Shown here: one piece after another, positions 35,567-44,475 of the stretch
Layout: every line of letters begins with the position of its first letter
Numbering within the stretch: the first letter of the stretch is position 1
From: Anaerolineales bacterium
Lineage (GTDB): Bacteria > Chloroflexota > Anaerolineae > Anaerolineales > Villigracilaceae
Direction of reading: 5' to 3'
Assembly: GCA_030583925.1 (NCBI GenBank)
Contig: CP129482.1
Span: 2,914,001-2,978,000 of the forward strand
Length of the DNA stretch: 64,000 bases
The notes under the pieces: model-generated
The model's input: only the letters and a program-made list of their open reading frames with translations
Databases searched by the model: none
What the model was told of the DNA's origin: nothing
Made by a program: the position numbers and the translations under genes

Positions 35567-35628
35567 GCCACAGAGCGCACAGAGATTTTGAGATTTTTTT
35601 TCTCAGAGAACTCTGTGATCTCTGTGGC
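35567..35628 (-). repeat. Dispersed CCACAGAG hairpin repeat, copy 2
   Basis: Starts CCACAGAGCGCACAGAG and ends CTCTGTGATCTCTGTGG. Its reverse complement aligns with 31585-31642. The two ends can pair, giving a long imperfect hairpin with a T-rich loop. It lies between pepF and the CpXC gene, after a short GTTAGATAGTTAGTTAG run. Confidence 0.7.
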
Positions 35629-35701
35629 TAAGAAATCGCAAATCCAAAATCTAAAATCGTAAACTTGTACTGAGTTTATCGAAGTATCGGAAAATCATTT
35701 C

Positions 35702-37057
35702 ATGCCTCAAACACAAATCGCCTGCCCGAACTGCCGCCAGATGATCGCGGCGAATGTTGAACAACTCTTTGACGTGACGCAAGACCCGCAAGCCAAGCAG
35801 AGACTGCTCGGCGGCGTGTCGAACATGGCGCGCTGTCCCCATTGTGGGTTTCAGGGACGACTCGCCACGCCGATCGTCTATCACGACAATGAGAAAGAAT
35901 TGCTCCTCACCTTCTTCCCGCCTGAGTTGAACGTGCCGCTGAACGAACAGGAGAAGATCATCGGTCCGCTCATCAAGAAAGTGACAGATTCGCTTCCCGC
36001 TGAAAAGCGGAAAGGGTATCTGCTCAACCCCTCCCCCAACCTGACGTACGAGTCCATGATCAAAGTCATTCTCGGCAAGGACGGTATCACGCCTGAGATG
36101 CTCAAAGCGCAACAAGACCGAGTGCAGATCGTCGAGCGACTTATCCAAGCCAGTTCAGCCGACGTGCGGAGCGAGATCATCAAGCAGAACACCGCCCTGT
36201 TCGATGAACAATTCTTTGCGCTGTTCAGCCGTCTCGCGCAAGGCGCATTGCAAAGCGGACAAGATTCGATTGGCAAGCAACTCGCCGAAGTGCAACGTCA
36301 ACTGCTCGAAGAGACCGAGTTCGGTCGCGGACTGAAAGAGTCGGTTGGGGAATTGGAGACAGCTCAAAAGTCCCTGCAAGAAGCGGGGCAGGGTCTGACG
36401 CGCGAGAAACTGCTGGAGATGGTCGTCGCCTCGCCGAACGATGCGCGTCTGCGCGGCTACGTCAGCTTGGCGCGGCAGGGCATGGATTATCAATTCTTCC
36501 AACTGCTCACCGAAAAGATCGACAAATCCAGCGGCGATGAAAAGGCGCGGCTTGAGGCGATCCGTGAGAAGTTGCTCGATTACACCAACGAAATGGATAA
36601 GCAGATCGAAGCGCGCTACAAACAGGCGCAGGAGTTTGTCGAGTCGCTTCTCAATCAGGACGACGTGGCGAAAGCCGTGCGCGACAACATCGACGGCTTC
36701 ACTCAGGATTCGGTTGACTTGGTGAACCAGATGCTGAGGCAGGCTTCGGAGAAAAACGATTACGCGCGCATGGGCAAACTACAAAAGATGGTGGAAGTGT
36801 TGCGTGAAGTCTCCACGCCGCCCGAGGTTGCGTTTGTCGAACAATTGCTCGACGTCCCCGATGAAGCGTCCGTTGAAAAAATGCTGGAAGCGAACAAAGC
36901 GATGATCAACGATCAGTTCATGCAAGCGCTGATCGGATTGGTCGCGCAAGTGGACCAAGCCGCCGAGCAAGGCAACCCCGAAGCGAAAGCGTTGAGCGAG
37001 AAGATCAACTCGATTTATAAAATCGCTTTAAAGTTTTCAATGAAGCAGAATATGTAA
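35702..37057 (+). CDS. CpXC-domain protein
   Basis: 451 residues. The N-terminal domain has the eponymous pair C8-P-N-C11 and a second pair C45-P-H-C48, forming a probable zinc ribbon, and extends to about residue 160. The remainder is almost entirely alpha-helical and charged (170-450), with heptad-like stretches such as RLARGA and KQIEARYKQAQEFVE, suggesting a scaffold or coiled coil. The function of CpXC proteins is unknown. No clear Shine-Dalgarno is visible, so the start relies on the zinc ribbon lying at the very N-terminus. Confidence 0.85.
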   Translation: MPQTQIACPNCRQMIAANVEQLFDVTQDPQAKQRLLGGVSNMARCPHCGFQGRLATPIVYHDNEKELLLTFFPPELNVPLNEQEKIIGPLIKKVTDSLPAEKRKGYLLNPSPNLTYESMIKVILGKDGITPEMLKAQQDRVQIVERLIQASSADVRSEIIKQNTALFDEQFFALFSRLAQGALQSGQDSIGKQLAEVQRQLLEETEFGRGLKESVGELETAQKSLQEAGQGLTREKLLEMVVASPNDARLRGYVSLARQGMDYQFFQLLTEKIDKSSGDEKARLEAIREKLLDYTNEMDKQIEARYKQAQEFVESLLNQDDVAKAVRDNIDGFTQDSVDLVNQMLRQASEKNDYARMGKLQKMVEVLREVSTPPEVAFVEQLLDVPDEASVEKMLEANKAMINDQFMQALIGLVAQVDQAAEQGNPEAKALSEKINSIYKIALKFSMKQNM

Positions 37058-37131
37058 ATCAGCGCAGGCGGTTATCGAACGATCAAAAAGATTAAATGAC
37101 AAAAAACTACGCTTATTTGTATAACTTGTAT

Positions 37132-37178
37132 TATAATCACCGCATAAGGATTGAGGAGCAAGTAAAAATAATCCTTAT
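37132..37178 (+). promoter_or_regulatory. Promoter and leader hairpin of the DUF3597 gene
   Basis: TATAAT at 37132-37137 is followed by ATAAGGATT (37144-37152) and its complement AATCCTTAT (37170-37178), which would form a 9-bp hairpin in the 5' leader. The AAAGGAG site and the ATG at 37205 are beyond it. The hairpin could modulate translation or mRNA stability. No -35 consensus found. Confidence 0.45.
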
Positions 37179-37204
37179 ACATCAAATTACACAAAGGAGT
37201 TCTC

Positions 37205-37678
37205 ATGAGTTTCTTCTCAAAAATCCTCGGTAAGCTTGGTATCGGCAAGAAAGAGGAAGACAAACCGCAATTCGCTGGCATGGCGAAACCTGCCGGTGTT
37301 GTCAAAGGTAGCGCGCCTGCGCCGGCCGCCGCTAAACCAGCTGGCGCCCCCGGCGCAATGGCTCGTCATGAATATGCCAAGGATGATGACGCTTCGCCGG
37401 CCCCCGCCGCCATGGCAATGGTGGATGTCGTCGCCAAACTCGAAGGTCTCGCCCAGGCAAACCCCGCCAAACTCAACTGGAAAGTTTCCATTGTTGACCT
37501 GCTCAAACTGCTCGATCTCGAATCCAGTTTCGAGGCGCGCAAGGAATTGGCGACTGAACTCGGTTGCCCTGCCGACCTGATGGGCGACTCAGCCAAGATG
37601 AACACTTGGTTACACAAGGAAGTTCTGCGCAAGATCGCCGCAAACGGCGGTAACATTCCGAAGGAATTGCTGGACTAA
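37205..37678 (+). CDS. DUF3597 family protein
   Basis: 157 residues. A short basic N-terminal helix (MSFFSKILGKLGIGKK) is followed by an Ala/Pro-rich linker (about 28-65). The DUF3597 helical domain covers about 75-157, containing LNWKVSIVDLLKLLDLE and the C-terminal LHKEVLRKIAANGG. The domain resembles peptidoglycan- or phage-associated helical modules in other bacteria, but its function is not established. AAAGGAG lies 7 bases before the ATG. It is flanked by its own promoter and terminator. Confidence 0.88.
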   Translation: MSFFSKILGKLGIGKKEEDKPQFAGMAKPAGVVKGSAPAPAAAKPAGAPGAMARHEYAKDDDASPAPAAMAMVDVVAKLEGLAQANPAKLNWKVSIVDLLKLLDLESSFEARKELATELGCPADLMGDSAKMNTWLHKEVLRKIAANGGNIPKELLD

Positions 37679-37690
37679 GCAAATTGCAAA

Positions 37691-37728
37691 TAAAACAGCG
37701 CGGACGTTGACTCGTCCGCGCTGTTTTA
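37691..37728. terminator. Strong terminator after the DUF3597 gene
   Basis: A 16-bp perfect stem (37691-37706 with 37713-37728) has a 6-base loop and A-rich and T-rich ends (TAAAACAG/CTGTTTTA), followed by TTTGG. It could work in both directions. Confidence 0.9.
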
Positions 37729-37872
37729 TTTGGACGCCCCGCTTCCCCTCTCCCTTGCGGCTGATTCCTTCCTAGGATGAATCAACCGTCCCGTAGAAAG
37801 ACCGCTTCGCCGCAGGCGGCATGACAATCCCGCAAAGAATCCAGTTTGAGAGTCTTTGAGAGTCTCCCGGCG

Positions 37873-37878
37873 TAGAAT
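37873..37878 (+). promoter_or_regulatory. Putative -10 box of the Zn-ribbon/OB-fold gene
   Basis: TAGAAT lies 26 bases before the chosen ATG (37905), leaving room for a short leader with AAAGGA. A TTG 5 bases after the box is an alternative leaderless start but would add seven unconserved residues. Confidence 0.35.
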
Positions 37879-37904
37879 TATCCTTGCAGAAAGGAACTAC
37901 GCAA

Positions 37905-38318
37905 ATGGAAATCCCAAGACATTGGAGACTTAAGAAGCAACGCTATGGGCTGGTTGGGGAGGTTTGCCCGCATTGCGATCACAAGATCTTCCCCCCACGC
38001 GACGTCTGCCCAAACTGCGGCGATGAAGCCAAAGATTTATATACGTTTAGCGGCAAGGGTGAAGTGTATTCGTTTACGACCGTTTATGAAGCCCCGGCAG
38101 GTTATGATGCCAACACGCCTTACACCGTCGCCCTTGTAAAACTTGAAGAGGGCCCTATGCTCACCGCGCAGTTAACCGACGTAGACAACAACGCTGTCGA
38201 AATCGGTATGCCCGTCGAGATGGTCACCCGCAAGATGAGAAACGATGGGGATGAGAGAGGGTTGATCGTGTACGGGTATAAATTTCGACCCGCCTGGAAT
38301 ATGCAAAATCAAGCATAG
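37905..38318 (+). CDS. Zn-ribbon / OB-fold (DUF35-type) acyl-CoA-associated protein
   Basis: 137 residues. An N-terminal helix (PRHWRLKKQRY) is followed by a rubredoxin-like zinc ribbon with C21-P-H-C24 and C35-P-N-C38, then an OB fold (about 45-120) containing GKGEVYSFTTVYEAP. DUF35 proteins accompany thiolases and HMG-CoA synthases and channel acyl-CoA intermediates. No such enzyme is adjacent here, so the partner must be elsewhere. A degraded piece of a relative's C-terminus is found at 54700. AAAGGA lies about 10 bases before the ATG. Confidence 0.88.
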   Translation: MEIPRHWRLKKQRYGLVGEVCPHCDHKIFPPRDVCPNCGDEAKDLYTFSGKGEVYSFTTVYEAPAGYDANTPYTVALVKLEEGPMLTAQLTDVDNNAVEIGMPVEMVTRKMRNDGDERGLIVYGYKFRPAWNMQNQA

Positions 38319-38372
38319 CCGCCCTACGAATTATAGTATCAACAATCTGCTTCTTTAGTACAAAGACTTCTT

Positions 38373-38400
38373 GCCGCTCCTCATCGTCCTGAGGAGCGGC
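38373..38400 (+). terminator. Rho-independent terminator of the Zn-ribbon/OB-fold gene
   Basis: GCCGCTCCTCA (38373-38383) and its complement (38390-38400) form an 11-bp stem with a 6-base loop, followed by TTCTTTTCGT. Confidence 0.85.
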
Positions 38401-38566
38401 TTCTTTTCGTAACTCCACTACGATGCCAATTCGTAAATCTGCCTGTTAACCTCCTATTTTTCATGCCAAGGAAATGCGAGCAAAACGTTCCCTGAGATAG
38501 AAAACGTTTTTTGCCGTAAGGGGAAAAGAGGAATTAAGTCACTTTCAGGCTGTATGGTCACTTAAC

Positions 38567-38572
38567 TATAAT
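38567..38572 (+). promoter_or_regulatory. TATAAT -10 box of a leaderless regulator transcript
   Basis: TATAAT is followed by 6 bases (AAATCC) and the ATG at 38579. No ribosome site is present. A weak TTCAGG lies 17 bases upstream as a possible -35. Confidence 0.55.
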
Positions 38573-38578
38573 AAATCC

Positions 38579-41209
38579 ATGACTGTGCCACTCCTGGCTA
38601 CAAAGCTATACATCCCCCCGCCGCGGTCCGGCATGGTTTCGCGTCCGCGCTTGATCAAGCGGTTGGACGAGGGGATACATCGAAAATTGTCTCTTGTCTG
38701 CGCTCCCGCTGGTTTTGGCAAAACCACTCTGGTCAGCGAATGGATTGCTGGTTGCGGACGGCCTGTTGCGTGGTTGTCTCTGGACAAAGGGGATAATGAT
38801 CCAGCGCGGTTTCTAGCTTATCTCGTCACCGCCCTGCAAAGGATCAAGCCAGGAATTGGTGAGGGGTTGTTGGCGACGCTCCAATCTCCCCAGCCCCTGC
38901 AAATCGAAACGATTTTGACTACCCTGCTCAACGAAATTTCCGCCATCGCGGAGGACTTTCTTCTTGTCCTTGATGATTATCACGCAATTGATTCTCAATC
39001 GGTTGATCAAGCTCTGAGCTTTCTTGTTGAGCGCCAGCCGCCACAAATGCATTTGGTCATCGCCACACGTGAAGACCCGTCGCTTCCTCTTGCCCGCTTG
39101 CGCGCCCGCAACCAACTGAATGAACTGCGCGCCGCCGACTTGCGATTTACTCCCACCGAAGCCGCCGAATTTTTGAATCAGGTAATGAGGCTGAATCTCT
39201 CAGCGGAAGATATCGCCGCGCTGGAGTCCCGCACCGAAGGCTGGATCGCCGGTTTGCAAATGGCCGCCCTTTCCATGCAAGGGATCACGGACACAGCTGG
39301 TTTCATTCAATCCTTTACCGGCAGTCACCATTTCGTTCTTGATTATCTGATGGAAGAAGTTCTGCAACGGCAGTCCGAAAGCGTTCAGGCATTCCTGTTG
39401 CGTACATCCATCCTTGACCGCATGTGCGGAGATCTTTGCGATACTGTGCTACTCGATACATCCGTTCCTGGTCAAGAAACTCTAGAATATCTCGAACATG
39501 CGAACCTGTTCATCGTTCCGCTCGATAGCGAGAGACGCTGGTATCGCTATCACCATCTTTTTACCGATTTGTTGCGCAAACGACTTGGGCAAAACCTATC
39601 CGCTGAAGGGATCGCCGAACTGCATATCCGCGCCAGCGAATGGCACGAAAACAACAATCTGCTGCTTGATGCCTTCCGTCATGCGGCTGGGGCTAATGAT
39701 ATTGAGCGCGCCGAGCGGTTGGTTATTATTAAAGGGGGGAGGATGCCTCTATATTCACTCCCCGTGGTGACCGCCATACTCGACTGGTTGGATTCGCTGC
39801 CAAATATCGTACTGGATGCCAGGCCATGGTTGTGGGTTAGATCTGCCACATCAATGCTAATGGCGGGACAGGTAGCTGGCGTCGAAGAGAAACTACAAGC
39901 GGCTGAAAAAGCCATGCAACATTTCGATCTCGACGACAAGACCCGCGACCTGGTTGGGCAAATTGCCGCTATACGAGCCACGCTGGCGTTCGTCCGCTAT
40001 GAGCCGGAATCCACAATCCTTCAGGCGCGCCGCGCCTTGGAATACCTGCATCCCGATAACCTGCCTTACCGCAGCAGGGCCACCTGGGCGCTGGGGACTG
40101 CGCATCATCTTCTGGGGAAGCGCGCCGCGGCACGTCAGTTTTATACCGAAGCCATCCGGCTGGCATCCGGCCATACCTACTATACCTTGCTGGCTTCGGC
40201 CCACCTGGGCCAAATACAGGAAATAGATAATCAGCTTTATCAGGCAGCCGAAACCTATAACCGCTCCCTGAAGCTGTTTATCGACCAGGATCCCCCGAAC
40301 GCCAGCGAAGAGTATATTGGGCTGGCTCGCATATGCTACGAATGGAACGATCTAGATGCCGCTGAGCAGTATGGAAAACAGAGCCTTCAACTGGCGCGGC
40401 AGTATGATAGCGTCGTTGACAGATACATTATCTGTGAGGTGTTCCTGGCCCGCCTGAAACTTGCCCGGGGAGATGTGGCTGGCGCGATTGCAATGTTAGC
40501 GGAAGCCGAACAGTCCGTGCGCCAGCGTAACTTTGTGCAACGCATCCCTGAAGTTGTTGCCACGCAAGTAAGTACGTTACTCCGACAAGGCGACATCGCG
40601 ACAGCCGCGCGTCTCGCGCAGTCCCACAATCTTCCCATCAGTCAGGCCCGTGTGCTCCTTGCCCAGGGAGACGCGTCCGCCGCGCTCGCAATCATCGAAC
40701 CGTTTCGTCAACAAATGGAAGAGAAGGGCTGGCAGGACGAACGGCTCAAAACGATGGTTTTACAGGCAGTCGCGTTTCATGTGCACAGGGAACAGGATAA
40801 AGCGGTGCAATTGTTGGGCGATGCGCTGGCTCTCGCGGAGCCGGGCGGTTTCATCCGTCTCTTTGTGGATGAGGGTGAGCCAATGGCTCAACTATTATCC
40901 GAAGCGGCCAAGCGAGGAATTATGCCGGGCTATGTGAGTAAGTTGCTGGCTGCATTTGAAGCTGAGAAGCGGAAAAGTGACGACCAGCCTGATCTGTCCC
41001 CTGCCAGGCGCCTGATCGAACCATTGAGCGAGCGCGAGCTGGAAGTTCTAAAACTTCTCCGCAGCGAATTGAACGGACCCGAAATTGCCGAACGGTTGAT
41101 CGTATCGCTCAACACCTTGCGCACCCACACTAAAAATATTTTCAACAAACTGGGGGTCAACAACAGGCGGTCAGCCGTCCGCCGCGCCGAAGAACTCCAT
41201 CTGTTTTAG
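38579..41209 (+). CDS. MalT-like LuxR-family ATP-dependent transcriptional regulator (STAND)
   Basis: 876 residues. The STAND ATPase module is at the N-terminus, with Walker A APAGFGKTT at 42-50 and Walker B LLVLDDYH near 128. A winged-helix part follows, then a long TPR-like superhelix (about 400-770) that would bind an inducer. A LuxR-type helix-turn-helix is at about 815-870 (PLSERELEVLKLL, IAERLIVSLNTLRTHTKNIF). Such proteins switch from ADP- to ATP-bound oligomers on inducer binding and activate nearby genes. The run of membrane-protein genes that follows, and its immediate small companion gene, are the likely targets. Confidence 0.93.
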   Translation: MTVPLLATKLYIPPPRSGMVSRPRLIKRLDEGIHRKLSLVCAPAGFGKTTLVSEWIAGCGRPVAWLSLDKGDNDPARFLAYLVTALQRIKPGIGEGLLATLQSPQPLQIETILTTLLNEISAIAEDFLLVLDDYHAIDSQSVDQALSFLVERQPPQMHLVIATREDPSLPLARLRARNQLNELRAADLRFTPTEAAEFLNQVMRLNLSAEDIAALESRTEGWIAGLQMAALSMQGITDTAGFIQSFTGSHHFVLDYLMEEVLQRQSESVQAFLLRTSILDRMCGDLCDTVLLDTSVPGQETLEYLEHANLFIVPLDSERRWYRYHHLFTDLLRKRLGQNLSAEGIAELHIRASEWHENNNLLLDAFRHAAGANDIERAERLVIIKGGRMPLYSLPVVTAILDWLDSLPNIVLDARPWLWVRSATSMLMAGQVAGVEEKLQAAEKAMQHFDLDDKTRDLVGQIAAIRATLAFVRYEPESTILQARRALEYLHPDNLPYRSRATWALGTAHHLLGKRAAARQFYTEAIRLASGHTYYTLLASAHLGQIQEIDNQLYQAAETYNRSLKLFIDQDPPNASEEYIGLARICYEWNDLDAAEQYGKQSLQLARQYDSVVDRYIICEVFLARLKLARGDVAGAIAMLAEAEQSVRQRNFVQRIPEVVATQVSTLLRQGDIATAARLAQSHNLPISQARVLLAQGDASAALAIIEPFRQQMEEKGWQDERLKTMVLQAVAFHVHREQDKAVQLLGDALALAEPGGFIRLFVDEGEPMAQLLSEAAKRGIMPGYVSKLLAAFEAEKRKSDDQPDLSPARRLIEPLSERELEVLKLLRSELNGPEIAERLIVSLNTLRTHTKNIFNKLGVNNRRSAVRRAEELHLF

Positions 41210-41245
41210 AGCAGATACATTGGTCTGCCCCTACTTCTCCATCTC

Positions 41246-41275
41246 AACTCCAGCCACCCGCTGGAGTTTTTTGTT
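41246..41275 (+). terminator. Terminator after the MalT-like regulator
   Basis: AACTCCAGC (41246-41254) pairs with GCTGGAGTT (41260-41268) across a 5-base loop, followed by TTTTTGTTTT. The regulator is thus separated from the downstream gene run. Confidence 0.85.
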
Positions 41276-41365
41276 TTCCGCAATCACCACTTCAATCACA
41301 TCATCTGGTGATGACACCTCACCACCTCCAACGGTATCTTACAGGCAGATAACCGAGAGAAAACA

Positions 41366-42139
41366 ATGATTCACAAGCCGAGATCTAACCTTCCGTTTTA
41401 CGAAATCCGTATCAAAGGACACCTGGATGTGCAATGGGTAACATGGTTCGACGGTTTGACCATCACACTGGAGGAGAACGGCGACACGCTTCTTTCCGGA
41501 CCTGTAGCGGATCAGTCCGCCCTGCACGGCTTGCTCAAAAAAGTGCGCGACCTCGGAATGCCACTTATCTCAGTGATCCAAATCAATCGTGAGAAAAGAA
41601 AAAGAATGAATATCAGCACCGCACCTGTAAAAAAGATCGAAATGAAAAAGTTCTTTCAATTCTCATCGAGAGTTATTGTCGCTCACACTGTGACATATAT
41701 CGGAGTTGGCGTACTTGCGTTCATATTTCTCACGCGCGAGTTTTTTGATCCCAATGGTATTGCCGCCCAGATCATGCGAACCCCTTATCAACACGACCTA
41801 TGGCGGCATGTGACAATTTGGATGCTACCATTCCAGATTCTACGCGGGTTTCTGATTGCAACGGTTCTCTTTCCATTTCTAGCATGTTTGCATTCCTGGC
41901 CTTATTGGAAACGCGTCGTAATAATTGCAGGTCTCTATATTGTTCTTGGTCAATGGGCAAGCGCTGTGGCTGGTTCGGGCACGATAGAAGGCTGGCTGAT
42001 ACTAAAACCAGAATTCACAACGTTTCCCGTAGTTATCAAGGCAATGGTCGAGAGTTTTATTCAAGGTCTTGCTCTATCTACATGGATTTCAAAATCAATC
42101 GACTCAATGAAATCTCTATCGTCAGATGTCAAATTGTAA
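41366..42139 (+). CDS. Small regulator-associated domain fused in frame to a four-helix membrane protein
   Basis: 257 residues in one frame. Residues 1-72 (FYEIRIKGHLDVQW, LSGPVADQSALHGLLKKVRDLGMPL) match a small stand-alone protein type that I recall beside MalT-like regulators in Chloroflexi. From residue 81 (MNISTAPVKKI) the frame continues into a membrane protein with helices at about 98-118, 147-174, 184-203 and 217-240. The N-terminus at M81 resembles that of the next gene (MNTSTTPTKKF), so two genes seem to have lost the intervening stop. Internal initiation at 41606 is possible but lacks a clear ribosome site. Function unknown. Confidence 0.7.
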   Translation: MIHKPRSNLPFYEIRIKGHLDVQWVTWFDGLTITLEENGDTLLSGPVADQSALHGLLKKVRDLGMPLISVIQINREKRKRMNISTAPVKKIEMKKFFQFSSRVIVAHTVTYIGVGVLAFIFLTREFFDPNGIAAQIMRTPYQHDLWRHVTIWMLPFQILRGFLIATVLFPFLACLHSWPYWKRVVIIAGLYIVLGQWASAVAGSGTIEGWLILKPEFTTFPVVIKAMVESFIQGLALSTWISKSIDSMKSLSSDVKL

Positions 42140-42171
42140 AACTCATCCCAAATCATTCAAAAGGAGAAAAA

Positions 42172-42582
42172 ATGAATACAAGCACAACCCCTACGAAAAA
42201 GTTCGACACAAAAGCCCTGCTCTCCACCCTGTGGATCGTAGTCATGATCAACATGCTGAAAGCGGACATCCTCTCGCTCTTCATCCCCGGCGCGGCGGAA
42301 GAAGTGGCGAAGACCGCTGCCAGCACGGGCGCTTCCATTCCGCAACTGATGCTGGTCGGCGCGGTGATGGGGAATCTCTCCATCGCCATGATCATCCTAT
42401 CCCGCGTGTTGAAATACGGAATCAATCGCTGGGTCAATATCGTTGTGGGCATCGTCACCATCGCCTATATCTGGGGTGGCGGGGTGTCCTATCCACATTA
42501 CATCTTCATCGCTAGCGTCGAGACCATTTGTCTTCTGCTCATCATCGGCTTTGCATGGACCTGGCGCAACCTTGAAGCCTGA
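42172..42582 (+). CDS. DUF6326-like small membrane protein
   Basis: 136 residues with four hydrophobic helices: LLSTLWIVVMINML, QLMLVGAVMGNLSIAMIIL, WVNIVVGIVTIAYIWG, ETICLLLIIGFAWTW. The pattern, including the loop LSLFIPGAAEEVA, resembles DUF6326. Function unknown. AAAGGAGAAAAA precedes the ATG. It lies in a close run of membrane-protein genes with near-identical leaders (AAAGGAGATAA) that probably form one operon. Confidence 0.75.
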   Translation: MNTSTTPTKKFDTKALLSTLWIVVMINMLKADILSLFIPGAAEEVAKTAASTGASIPQLMLVGAVMGNLSIAMIILSRVLKYGINRWVNIVVGIVTIAYIWGGGVSYPHYIFIASVETICLLLIIGFAWTWRNLEA

Positions 42583-42600
42583 AATCAAAAGGAGATAAAC

Positions 42601-43299
42601 ATGAAAACCTTGCAAAAAGCCGGCGGCATCTCTGCCCTGTATATGGCTGTAGCCTACATTGCGGCAATGCCCTACTTCCTTGTGGTAGTCAACTATCCGG
42701 CCGTCGTTGATCCCACCGAGAAGGTCATTTTACTCAGGGACAATTACACGAGCATGTTCGCGATGCACGTCATCGTTTATGAGTTCGTGGCAATCGGTTT
42801 GATCGTATTGGGATTAGCTCTTTACCATCGCTTGAAAGTCGGCACACCAGTGATAGCCCAAATTGCGACTGCCATCGTCCTCATCTGGGCCTGCCTTCTT
42901 TTGGCAAGCAGTATGGTGTTCAACTACGGCATGAAATCGGCTGTTGAATTGTACGCCACTGATCCGTCTCAAGCAGTGTGGACCTGGCAAGCGCTTGAGA
43001 CGGTAGCCCAGGGGCTGGGTGGGGCCGGTGGCGAGTTTCTGGGCGGGTTGTGGCTCTTGTTAGTGAGCTGGGCCGCTTATCAAACGAATGCGCTTCCCAA
43101 ACAACTCAACTGGCTCGGATTTGTGATTGCGTTCGCAGGTCTCAGTTCCGTTGTACCCACGCTCGAAGACGCAGGCATCGTCTTTGGACTCCTCCATATC
43201 ATCTGGTTCGTCAGGTTGGGGATTGTCATGTTGAAAACCAGCCATAGCTTAAGCAGTCGGCCATTGAATTTGGATATCGAAGGAAAAGGGTTGGCGTGA
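42601..43299 (+). CDS. DUF4386-like multi-pass membrane protein
   Basis: 232 residues with six to seven hydrophobic helices. The opening motif GGISALYMAVAYIAAM and the later LGGLWLLLVSWAAYQTNALPKQLNWLGFV resemble DUF4386 proteins, whose role is unknown. AAAAGGAGATAA precedes the ATG. 18 bases separate it from the DUF6326-like gene. Confidence 0.7.
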   Translation: MKTLQKAGGISALYMAVAYIAAMPYFLVVVNYPAVVDPTEKVILLRDNYTSMFAMHVIVYEFVAIGLIVLGLALYHRLKVGTPVIAQIATAIVLIWACLLLASSMVFNYGMKSAVELYATDPSQAVWTWQALETVAQGLGGAGGEFLGGLWLLLVSWAAYQTNALPKQLNWLGFVIAFAGLSSVVPTLEDAGIVFGLLHIIWFVRLGIVMLKTSHSLSSRPLNLDIEGKGLA

Positions 43300-43352
43300 A
43301 ATCCATCACCGATATAAACACCAGCCTTCCTTACACATCAAGGAGATAAGAA

Positions 43353-44084
43353 ATGAATACTAACGAAAATGATGTCTTGAACTCACCGAAGCGCCTCGCG
43401 AGAATCGCCGGTGTTCTCTATCTGGTCGTCGCCATCTTTGCCGGCTATGCCTTCAATGTGTTCACCAGGTTGTATGCCGCTGGCGACGCGGCGGCTACAG
43501 CCGCAAATGTCATTGCAAGCGCGGGGATTGTTCGCCTGGCTGTTGTCGCCGATTTGATCCAGGTGACAGCCTGGGTGTTTCTTGCCCTCACGCTCTATCG
43601 TCTGCTCCAGCACGTTCATCCCGGCGCTGCGTTTGCAATGGTTACCCTGGTTGCAATCGGGGCTGGCATTGCCTGTTTCAACAATGTCTTTGCGTTCGAG
43701 GGGATGCGGGTCGTGACCGATGGGTCTTATGCGGCAGTTTTTGGCGTCGGAGGAACAAATGCCCTGGTGTTGATGCTGCTCGATACCCAGCACTATGGGG
43801 TAGCCATCGTGTCACTCTTCTATGGCCTGTGGCTGATTCCGTTGGGGTATCTTGTTTACAAGTCAGGCATGTTCCCGAAGGCGCTAGGTGTGGCGCTCAT
43901 CTCGGTATGTGTCTGCTACCACGTGAAATTGCTCGCGGCTTTCCTGGCTCCCGACCTGTGGACAGCATTCCAGGGCTACGTCAGCATTCCGATCTGGGTC
44001 TTCGAACTCTGGATGGTACTGTATCTGCTCATCATCGGCGTGAGGACTGTAAAGCCAGACCTGAACAAACCCGCCGTGGCGTAA
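43353..44084 (+). CDS. DUF4386 family membrane protein
   Basis: 243 residues, clear DUF4386. The N-terminal SPKRLARIAGVLYLVVAIFAGYAF is followed by a periplasmic-side loop and six helices; the late motif LIPLGYLVYKSGMFPKALG is the most conserved part of the family. Function unknown. AAGGAGATAAG precedes the ATG. A paralogue is encoded on the opposite strand at 50895. Confidence 0.82.
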   Translation: MNTNENDVLNSPKRLARIAGVLYLVVAIFAGYAFNVFTRLYAAGDAAATAANVIASAGIVRLAVVADLIQVTAWVFLALTLYRLLQHVHPGAAFAMVTLVAIGAGIACFNNVFAFEGMRVVTDGSYAAVFGVGGTNALVLMLLDTQHYGVAIVSLFYGLWLIPLGYLVYKSGMFPKALGVALISVCVCYHVKLLAAFLAPDLWTAFQGYVSIPIWVFELWMVLYLLIIGVRTVKPDLNKPAVA

Positions 44085-44142
44085 TCAACCCAGCGGGCGG
44101 GATCGAAACCTATACAACGATAATGACGAAAGGAAATAAAAA

Positions 44143-44430
44143 ATGAAAGCGATTGTTTGTGCAGAATTCGGTACGCCCGATGTTCTGCAACTCAAAGAAG
44201 TTGCCAAACCCACCCCAAAAGATAACGAAGTCCTGATCTGCGTCCATGCGGCCTCTGTCAACTTCGGAGATCTGATGGCACGAAATTTCAAGGCAGTTTC
44301 TCCGCGTAAGTTCAATATGCCATTCATCTTCTGGCTCCCGGCGAAAATATCCTTTGGGCTAAGAAAACCAAATATAACCATCCTGGGGAGCGAACTGGCT
44401 GGTGAAATCGAAGCAGTCGGTAAAGATGTA
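44143..44430 (+). pseudogene. Zinc-independent quinone oxidoreductase (MDR family), 5' part, split by IS1595-type element
   Basis: Codons 1-96 of a medium-chain dehydrogenase/reductase: VCAEFGTPDVLQLKEV and ELAGEIEAVGKDV of the GroES-like domain. The reading frame enters the insertion element after GKDV and stops 39 bases later, at 44469. The 3' part resumes at 46364. Removing 44431-46363 restores an uninterrupted 331-residue frame reading [15 protein letters not shown] across the join. The gene was therefore intact until the element arrived and the coding parts have not visibly decayed. AAAGGAAATAAAA precedes the ATG. Confidence 0.92.
44423..44430. repeat. Target site duplication, left copy (AAGATGTA)
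   Basis: AAGATGTA directly flanks the left end of the element and recurs at 46356-46363 next to the right end. Eight bases is the expected duplication length for IS1595-family transposition. Confidence 0.9.
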
Positions 44431-44461
44431 GGCGAGTATACCCTCTCATCGGGTATAGGGG

Positions 44462-44467
44462 TACAAT
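44462..44467 (+). promoter_or_regulatory. Putative -10 box of the passenger gene inside the IS left end
   Basis: TACAAT ends 8 bases before the ATG at 44476, with no Shine-Dalgarno. The passenger gene probably brings its own promoter. Confidence 0.35.
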
Positions 44468-44475
44468 AGCAGTAA

